Assembly (NCBI GenBank): GCA_030734395.1 | Contig: JAUZTG010000011.1 | Location: 186,001 to 250,000 of the forward strand | Reading direction: 5' to 3' | DNA: 64,000 nt | DNA from: Sarocladium kiliense | Taxonomy: Eukaryota > Ascomycota > Sordariomycetes > Hypocreales > Sarocladiaceae | Part shown: positions 56,371 to 64,000 of the stretch, piece after piece | How positions within the stretch are numbered: position 1 is the stretch's first letter | How the letters are laid out: the number at the start of each line of letters is the position of its first letter | Notes under the pieces: model-generated | What the model saw: only the letters and a program-made list of their open reading frames with translations | What the model was told of the DNA's origin: nothing | The model's database searches: none | Made by a program: the position numbers and the translations under genes

Positions 56371-57348
56371 ATGGCATCCTTCGTTACCCTCGAGGAGCAT
56401 TTCCTCTGCCCTGATATCACACCTCATAGCGTCTACAGCGCCGACAGCCCTTTATTTGCTCGCAACTTACCTCGTCTCCATGACTTTGCCCAGGACCGTC
56501 TACGGACAATGGAGATCAACGGCGTGCAGACCCAAGTCCTCAGCCACGTACCAGCGCACGATCGCGACTGGACAGCAGCCGAATGCCGCATCATCAACGA
56601 CTACCTCTACAAAAAGTGCAATGAGTTTCCAGGCCGTTTCGTGGGCTTCGCAACGCTGCCCATGCATGATCCAGACACAGCCATCTTGGAGCTTGAACGC
56701 TGTATCCGTGAACTCCATTTCGTCGGCTCTCTCGTCGATAACACCACCGTGGATGGATCTTTCTACGACTCTGCAGCCTACCGGCCGCTCCTAGCAAAGC
56801 ATGTTGAACTCGACGTGCCCATCTATCTACACCCAACATACGCCAGCGCAGCTGCCAAGTCGGCCTTATTTGAGAGTGAATCGGCATCACCTGTGGCATC
56901 ATTCATGATCGGTGGCCCTGGGTTCGGCTGGCACGCTGGCGTAGGCGTCCACTTCTTGCGACTATTTGCTTCGGGTGTTTTCGACGAGCTGCCAGACCTC
57001 AAGCTGGTACTCGGTCACTGCGGTGAGCTTCTTCCCTTCAATTGGGCTAGAACGGCACGTCTGCCGGCAAGCATGTGGAACGTGCAGCGGGAGTTCAAGG
57101 ACGTGTGGAGCAGCAATGTATGGGTCACGACTTCAGGAATGTTCACGTTCGGACCCCTGCAGTGTCTTTTGGAGGTTACATCTAAGGATAGAGTGATGTT
57201 TAGCATTGACTACCCCTTCAGTACTAATGAGATGGGAAAAGAGTTCATGGATCGTCTGAAGACCAGCGGTCTCGTTACGCCAGAAGAGTGGGAGGGGATT
57301 GGAGGTGACAATGCACGACGATTGCTCAAGCTCGATCACAGGCTTTGA
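56371..57348 (+). CDS. amidohydrolase-2 family decarboxylase/hydrolase (2,3-DHBA decarboxylase-like)
   Basis: Single exon, 325 residues, the size of fungal 2,3-dihydroxybenzoate and gamma-resorcylate decarboxylases. The TIM-barrel metal motifs are in order: LEEHF at residues 7-11 (Glu ligand), YLHPTYA (His) at about 152-158, LVLGHCGELLPF (His, with Glu) at about 214-225, and SIDYPFSTNEMG (Asp) at about 277-288. The HGF/WHAGVGVHFLRLF helix is also family-like. Members act without cofactor other than a divalent metal on aromatic acids or on aminocarboxymuconate semialdehyde; substrate cannot be told from sequence. The lack of introns and a standalone position fit a catabolic accessory enzyme. 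Confidence 0.88.
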   Translation: MASFVTLEEHFLCPDITPHSVYSADSPLFARNLPRLHDFAQDRLRTMEINGVQTQVLSHVPAHDRDWTAAECRIINDYLYKKCNEFPGRFVGFATLPMHDPDTAILELERCIRELHFVGSLVDNTTVDGSFYDSAAYRPLLAKHVELDVPIYLHPTYASAAAKSALFESESASPVASFMIGGPGFGWHAGVGVHFLRLFASGVFDELPDLKLVLGHCGELLPFNWARTARLPASMWNVQREFKDVWSSNVWVTTSGMFTFGPLQCLLEVTSKDRVMFSIDYPFSTNEMGKEFMDRLKTSGLVTPEEWEGIGGDNARRLLKLDHRL

Positions 57349-58283
57349 CGTAAAGGAACCTTTATGGACTGAATCATTAGCTATATCTCCCCTTCGCCCC
57401 AAATATTCACCTGTTTGTTACCGATCGCCGGGTCTCCACAGACAGACTCAAATTGTTGGCTTTAGACATCTAAGGCCTTCCCGCCGATGTGGCCATACTA
57501 CATTCAGCAATACCTTCCAACGGGCAACGTGCCCAGCGAATCAGACCTATATAGTCTGGTCCATCCCAGCAAGGTTAGCTATCATATCCATTCTCAAGGG
57601 GTTACCGTACCCCTCGTACAGCATCCCTCTTTTCCAGAAGTGTTACATGTCACAAGAGGTCAAAGTGGCTTGTAGCGCAGCATGTGTACGAAACACCCCT
57701 GAATCGATAAACAAGACCAATCCCCGAAACCATATTTACATCGATGTGAGGAATACGACATGACAAGAGCTAGTGTACAACCCAGCAGCCACCTCATCCA
57801 ATCGCATAACATTTCAAAAAAAGCTGTAAGTTCTTCACAGCTGGAGCTTACGCATATGCCACATTAAGAAGAGCCTTGGTATCTACATACGGAGCGTCTC
57901 TGCCCCTACACGCCCTTCACGTCCTCCATTCCACGACAAACCCATGCTATGTCACATCCAACGATCAAAAGGAACATCAAAGGCCCCCCCCATAGACAGT
58001 TTTGTTTCATAATCACCATCCGCCATGAGAAGTTTACATAAGAGAGAAAAAGAAGCGCAGGGAGTACCCTCTTCCCTGCTTCACGACATACACACAGCAG
58101 CCGTTTCCCTAATCCCTTCGTTAAGACCCATTCAGGAACAAAGAAAAGCCTTCGAACCTTTCTCCTCTCAATCAGTAGTAGTAATGCTCCCCGGCCCAGA
58201 TGCCATTCAGACACGTTTCTCTCGCTCCTCCCAAAGGGACCAGACTGACGCTCGCCTTTCTCAATTGTCTAAAGCATCGTTCC
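57349..58283. other. convergent 3' flanks, no gene seen
   Basis: Between the amidohydrolase stop and the YAK1 stop. A 62-codon plus-strand frame at 57487-57675 has rather protein-like composition but no recognisable domain and no exon partners, so it is not called. Confidence 0.4.
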
Positions 58284-61200
58284 TCAATGCCAGGGGTTTT
58301 GCTGATTTCCCATGAACCCTTCCTCGAGGGTTCTCTCCTCTAGGTTGCGGATGAAGTCCCTGTTCCCCCTTCCACCCTGCTGCGCCCGGCTGCCTCTCCT
58401 CCCTGCTCTATTCGCGCCTTGGTCGACGCCAGGCATGCCTTCACCGGGTGGTGGGTAGTACGCTGGGCTGGGCTGTAGTCGAATCGGTTGGCTGGGGTCG
58501 AGGTGGCTGGCGACACGCTGGATGGCAGCCGGGATACCACTTTGTTGTTGATCCATTGTGGATGCCCGTTGGCGGTTGTTGCGCATGCCTTGTTGTTGCT
58601 GCTGCTGTTGATACATGTTTTGCTGCGGGTTGGGGCCACCATACTGCGCTTGTGGCATTTGCTGGGGTTGTTGTGGCATGGGCATCTGGGCATATGGGTT
58701 GCCCTGTGCGCCATAAGAGGGTGGCACGTTACCATGGCTGGCCCCAGATGGGTAGCCAGGATTGTTGGCGGCATAAATCGGTGGCTGGCCGTGGACTGGC
58801 GGTCCGTACTGATTCATCGCACCGTACGCCCCTTGAGCCGCCGAGTTGGCAGAAGCTTGTGCAGCCTGTGCCCGCTGCTTGCTAAGCGCCTCAGCCTGCT
58901 GTTGCTGCTGCGTGCCCGGTGCTGGTGACCTGTTGAGCGAGCTGGACTTGAGGTTCATAGGTGGGACAAATGGTCCCGTAAACTTCTGCTGAGTAATGAA
59001 TGGGTGAAGCTTAGCCTGTTGCGGTGACCATCGTTCCAGCGGATTGATGTTAAGCAAACCCCGGACGAAATCGATGAAGGCAATTCGATTGTTCATCTCT
59101 GTTCACGAGCAATCAATATTGGGTAAGCCATGGCATCAGGAAGTGGGTCCTTACCTCTGTCGATCTCGCTCTGCTTCATGTTCTTCCTCGGCATCGGGTA
59201 CATCTTGATGATCTCCGGCAACGTATTCGCCTGGAAGTACTTCTTGCTGGGCTGCTCCTTCGTGCCGTGCTCACGCGCATACTGCTCCATTGGTTTCAGG
59301 TGGTATGTCCGTCGGCCGAACTCGTCCTGCTTCTTCTCGAAAAATTCGCCCGCCTGCTTGCCCATCTCGATCATCCAGTTTGGCGGGTTACCGAGCATCT
59401 CAACGATTCGTGACACTTGGTTATACTCTGAAGACCCCGGGAAGAGGGGCAGACCGAGGAACAACTCAACAACAATACAGCCCAGCGACCACATGTCAAT
59501 AGCCGATGAGTATGGCAATCCCAACAAAACCTCGGGTGACCGGTAGAATCTTGACTGAATGTAAGTGTAAACGGTTTGTCGCTCATCACACGCCGAACCG
59601 AAATCGATGATCTTGATGATTGGACTCTCCAGGTTCTTGAGCAAAATGTTCTCGGGCTTCAGATCGCAGTGAATCAAGCGCGCCTTGTTGAGTAGCGCCA
59701 GACCATTGAGCAGCTGTTGTGCAAAGACCCGCACCAGCGTGGTACTGAGACCGCGGAACTGGTTTTGCTTGATAAGTTCGTACAGGTTGACGCTCAGCAG
59801 CTCGAATACCAAGCATAGATGCTGTCTGTGGATAAAGGTGTCCTTCAGCCGCAGCAGATGGTGGTCGTCGTTCTTGTCAAGCTTGGTGTTAAGCTATCCT
59901 GTGTTAGCTCCCTCATCAATAAATGAACAGGTCCTCGCAAACGTACCAGATCGAGTACGGACACCTCCATCATACTCTGGTTGAAGTAAGCAGTGCGGTT
60001 CTTGATAACCTTCACGGCCACCACTTCTTGTGTTTTGAGGTTCTGGCATTTGACGACCTGACCGAATGTACCCTGTCCCAACACATCGAGGATCAAGTAT
60101 CGGTTCCTGAGACTCTGTTAGCGCGTTGCGTCTCGTTCAGCATCCAAGCATTGGGGTCGTACTTATGGCCAGCTTCCTCTGAGCCGAGAATGTCGTTGAC
60201 GTAAAGAATGTAGTCGCTGTCCTCGTTGTCATATCCGTCGTTCTTGGTGCCCTTGCTCGGCTTCGTGAGTACTCGGCGCGGGTTTCGCGATGTCTCGTAC
60301 TTGAAGTTAGGGTTGCAGATACGGTACGTCGCGGGTAGGTGGCATGTTAGAGCTTGCAGTGGCTACATAAATCCGGTCAGCAAGACGCTTGCGCTTGTCC
60401 AAGGTGACAACCAGTAGTACTCACGCTGATAAAACCGCCCTCGGGGTTCGCTCGCCGAAATGGTGGCTGCTGGCTATTCTTGGGCCGCAAGTCGCTCAAT
60501 GCTCGCACCTTCTTAAACTCAGGAACGGGCCCTTTCTGCGGAGGCATGGAAGGCGCCATTTGTCGACGGGGCGACTTGGGATCGTTGAATTGGCCATCGA
60601 AGTTGGCCACGGCCGATGAGGCATATCCGTCGGGCGCAGACGTGTAGGGCGAGATGGGTGGCAGCTGCTGGCCCTGGGATCGTCCTGCGAAGTAGGGGCT
60701 CGTGGGATAATCGCCTGGCTTCGTCGGAGACTGTCGCTGCGAGTTTGGTGCGCCATACTGGGCCGGCTTCGAGCCATAAGGCGAGGCAGGCGAAAGCGCC
60801 TCCATGGGTGAGTACCGCTGGGCAGCTGCGGAGGGCTCCTGGCCGGGGTGCTGAATGGTCGGGACGCGGCCAGCAGAGGGATGGGATTGGTGATGAGGGC
60901 GCATCGGGTACTTGATCCCAGCGTGCGGATCGTGGGCGTCGTGCATTGAGACGTCGCCGTTACCTTCGCGCAGCTGGGGCGGGCCAACAGAGAGAGGCGA
61001 CGCGGCAGCCGAAGCACCAGCAGAAGCTGGGTGAGCAGCGCTGACGGGGGCGCCGCCGTGATACTGGTCGTACTTGTAGAGGGAGTGTGCAGCAGAGATG
61101 GGAGCGCTGGCAGCAGAGGAGGGGGCGGAGGGATACTGGTGATGTTGTTGTGGTGGTGGTGGTTGCTGAAGTGGGACGTAGTCTCTGGGGAGCTGCTGGA

Positions 61201-61318
61201 CGCTACCGTTTGGACGTCCCGAGGGGTTTCCAGCCGCGTCGACGTAAGGCTGCTGCTGGGGGTGATGTTGTTGCTGCGGATGGGGGTGATGGTGGTGTTG
61301 CTGCTGCCAGTGGTCCAT
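58284..61318 (-). CDS. YAK1: DYRK-family protein kinase YAK1
   Basis: Dual-specificity kinase of the Yak1/DYRK group, a growth-restraining stress kinase opposed to TOR/PKA in yeast. Exons: 61318-60425, 60362-60163, 60106-59947, 59893-59155 and 59098-58284, 935 residues. Residues 1-300 are His/Gln/Pro/Ser-rich and end with the Yak1 N-terminal box (VRALSDLRPK, then YRICNPNFKYETSRNPRRVLTKP and GYDNEDSDYILYVNDILG). The kinase domain covers about 367-704: LGQGTFGQVVKC glycine loop, VAVKVIK lysine, HCDLKPEN at about 493-500, DFGSACDE at 515, and activation-loop YTYIQSRFYRSPE with the DYRK Tyr-x-Tyr. The C-terminal 230 residues are Gln/Asn/Pro/Gly-rich and finish with RNLEERTLEEGF. All four introns keep phase. 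Confidence 0.95.
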
Positions 61319-63959
61319 CGTCTCTAGGAGAAATGATGAGGATACGGCCAAGCGCCCAGAGGAAACCCTGCGGTGGTGCGAGGTTTCCTGGGGGCGTCGT
61401 TGAGTCGGTGGCCAGAGGCGCTGCTGGCTGTGTACGGCGGTCGGTCGCGGGAGAGTGGGAACATGCAGGTAAAGCGCAGCAGTAGGCGGCGGCTGGAGGA
61501 GGACGAGGTGGGTTTCGACGGCGGGTGTGTGGGCTGGCTGGGTTGGGCTGGGGGTGTTGGATGGTTGGTTTGCTTGCTTGCCTGGGTGGACTTGTATCGT
61601 ATCGTGTTCGTCGGTGATCGTCGTCAGTAGTGGGCGACAGACGAGACGAGGCCCGGCAACAGAGCGAAGTCGACGGGAACGACGATCAGAAGGCCGACGC
61701 CCTGTCAGCGACAGCAAGCAAGTCGGGCGCGGTCGGCTTTTTGTTTCTTGAATGGCAGAGGAAAAGGAAGGAGGGAAAAGAAGACAGGGCGGCGAGAGGG
61801 AGGATGGGAAGCAATTGATTGACTGATTGATTACGGGCGTGGGACAAGGTTGGCGTTAGGCGGGGGGTGCGTGTCTGCCACTGTAGGACAGGACGGAGGA
61901 TCAGTGTAGGTAGGTCCCTGTCAGTGAAGTGCAGTGACTGGTGGTGTTGGTGTCTGCTCAGGCTGAGCTGATCAGGCACCTCAGCGACACTTGGAGGCAA
62001 CTGTCTCACTGCCTTCCTCTCTATCTTGGACAAGGTTCAATTCTTCACAACTTAATCCAAGGCGATATAGAAACCTCGCTTCTCATCCAATGATGTCGCC
62101 AATTGGGTGGGTTTCCATGTTGGTTTTACTGCTGCCATCGCTGCTTTGGGCTGGACTGGGCCTTTGGGCAGCCACCAGAACCAGCCCAGTGCCTGAAGCA
62201 GCACACGTCGTGGGCGGGGCAATTTGAAGGAGGCTGGCCTGGGTTATGCTTGTCGCCTGTGGGGGAAACACAGGTACTACTGTAGACAACGCAAGGTACT
62301 GGAGTGAGTCGGGCACCTGCGCCACAGGGCAATTTTGGGGGAGCTCTGCACCTCCATCGTAAGGTGTCCCAAGCACCACTCCACGACACCGACGCGACTC
62401 GGAGACGCGCAATGCTTCGAGCGTCTCGTCACCAATAGAAACATGGAGGAAACTCTGCCATGACTCTCGCCTGTCGCTTCCACAGATCATGCGACCCAGT
62501 CCTCTGCTACTCCCGGTTTCAACATTGCTTCGAATCCCCCAAACCCCCAAAACCCAACGTAGAGAATCCACTCGTCTCAATGCCACTCTCTTTTTGCCTC
62601 ACGACGTCATCCCCGCTCCCTCACCTCCACTGATACCCTCCATCCCAGGACAGATCAGGACGTATGCAGGGCCCGGGGCACGGCGGAAGATGTCTCCAAG
62701 AAATGGCCAGTAGCCTTATCTGAGGTTTGACTGGAGAGCAGATAGGCCAGCCTCGCAGGAGAAGAAAAAACATGTCTAGTGCAGATTCTAATGCAATGAC
62801 GCAAAAGGGTCCCCTCCATCTCGGTTGGTCCCTGTTGCTGATTTCCCCACCACCCTTGGCTCCCTGTCCTACCTATCTCACTCGGAGATGGCTACCGAGG
62901 TGCTCATCTGACGGCCTGCTCGATGTCGTCAGAAAGCAATCTCTCACTTTTGGTCGGTTTATCCCAACTTCAAGCAGCGCACGTAGTGTAGAAGCTTCGT
63001 TGTGTCAGACTAGACAACCCCTATGCTTGCTCGCCATATGGCACTCGTGGCAAGCCCTTCCCATGCCACTGCTCCATCTACATATATATCCCTCCTACTT
63101 GCTATGCCGGTATAATGATCCTCTGCTAAGATTCTGCTGAGATCTGGAAGGAAATACGAGCTTCGGCTGCGGATGCAGAGGTAAAGCAGGTACAATCCTC
63201 ATCTCATTCAGAGCGAAACAGACCCACGCAGTAAGAAACCGACGCACGCAGAGAGAGAGGGGCGGGGGAGAAAAACCGGCCGTGACTGTGTTCAGGAGCG
63301 GGACCATTGATCAGGTATCAACAGATATCAACGGGAAACAAGTAGAGATAAAGCGGAGATGAACTAACCAAAAAGCTCGCCTCAAAAGACACAGAGAAAT
63401 GTCATAAAAATAAGAGAAGGGCATATCACATAAGGTCATGTCTCCACCGCTGATCTGCTCTCTTCCAATCTTGGACAAGAGGCAAAAGGAACAAGAGGCC
63501 AGCTCCCAACAACTGTGTTTTGAACGAAGCATACCGCTTGGTGAGGGAAAACTGAACCTGATAGATACGATGAAGATAAGATAAGAGATGAAGAAGAGAT
63601 AGAGAGAAGCGAAAGAAAGAAAGGAACTGGGTGGAAATAGCATTGAGAGGAACAAGAACAAGGGTACAGAAACACCGATTTTGTTTGTCCATATCTTTGA
63701 CAACCTTGGGACAACTTGTGACCAAGAACAAGCAACAGAAGAAAAGGGTGCCAAAGACATGCATCCCCCACGAACGCAAATCGAAATCAACAATGCAAAA
63801 CGCGGATCGAGAGGTTCGCAAGTCCTCGCTCCGGGCGTCAGCTCAGCTTCCTCGTCGATTCCTCCCATTCTCTCTTTCCAGCTTCACTAACACACCTATA
63901 TTCCGCCGAACTTGGCTGGCATCACAACGCGACGCTTCTTATGGCTTCCGAGAATGCTT
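61319..63959. other. YAK1 upstream region and right-edge intergenic DNA
   Basis: 2.6 kb without a supported gene. The frame upstream of the YAK1 ATG stays open to 61717 on the minus strand but is His/Pro/Thr-rich without conservation signs, so I treat it as leader. Minus-strand frames at 62083-62586 and 63311-63868 show no domain. The last 700 bp is probably the 3' UTR of the gene entering from the right. Confidence 0.45.
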
Positions 63960-64000
63960 CTAGCTCTGGTAACCGCCGAAACCGCTGTTGTTGCCAAAGT
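63960..64000 (-). CDS. C-terminal end of a Gly/Asn-rich protein (partial)
   Basis: At the right edge the minus strand reads FGNNSGFGGYQS followed by TAG at 63962-63960. Gly/Asn/Phe/Tyr-rich tails like this are typical of hnRNP-type RNA-binding proteins and similar low-complexity proteins. Only about a dozen codons are inside the window, so neither frame nor family is certain. Confidence 0.4.
   Translation of the reverse strand, partial: FGNNSGFGGYQS

Noticed and set aside
57487..57675. 62-codon plus-strand frame after the amidohydrolase
   Set aside because: Composition is protein-like but it is short, lacks partners on either side and matches no family I know.
62083..62586. 167-codon minus-strand frame upstream of YAK1
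   Set aside because: No domain and no exon partners; it lies in a long intergenic region with several equally long chance frames.

Overview
This window is nuclear DNA of a filamentous ascomycete (Pezizomycotina; Dothideomycetes is my guess from protein style, not a proven placement). The evidence is many short GT-AG introns of about 50-95 nt with CTAAC/CTGAC branch sites near the acceptor, fungal forms of core eukaryotic proteins, glutamine-rich regulators and a NACHT-type (NLR-like) gene. Exon joints were worked out by hand from splice signals and reading phase; there is no transcript evidence.

Layout, left to right. 0.6-15 kb holds housekeeping genes: FRS1 (cytosolic Phe-tRNA synthetase beta), the PP2A scaffold subunit, EFM4-type lysine methyltransferase, TIF6 (eIF6) and a long Gln-rich protein of unknown role. 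15-23.7 kb is an accessory-looking island: a small Cys-rich protein, a seven-exon cytochrome P450 with a 4-nt microexon, a NACHT gene with a separate Gly/Asn/Thr-rich N-terminal exon, TA-rich (RIP-like) DNA, a broken P450 3' fragment and a 12-bp minisatellite. 24.6-48.6 kb returns to core information processing: a divergent eIF5, a THO-complex HPR1/THOC1 protein fused to a guanylate-kinase-like domain, Aquarius/Cwf11 helicase, eIF4G and the catalytic subunit of DNA polymerase alpha. 49.5-64 kb holds a Ser/Thr-rich unknown, a mitochondrial PPR-like protein, an RRM/RGG protein, an amidohydrolase/decarboxylase, the DYRK kinase YAK1 and the last codons of a Gly/Asn-rich protein at the right edge.

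Functionally the window is dominated by translation (FRS1, TIF6, eIF5, eIF4G, EFM4) and mRNA biogenesis (THOC1 fusion, Aquarius, RRM protein), with PP2A-A and YAK1 as signalling genes. Several pairs are head to head (FRS1/PP2A-A, THOC1/Aquarius, POL1/unknown, PPR/RRM) and may share promoters. The most interesting items are the THOC1-guanylate-kinase fusion with a degenerate GMP site, the NACHT gene with a possible amyloid-signalling N-terminal exon, the P450 microexon, an in-frame intron-like segment in eIF4G, and an eIF5 with an unusual zinc ribbon.
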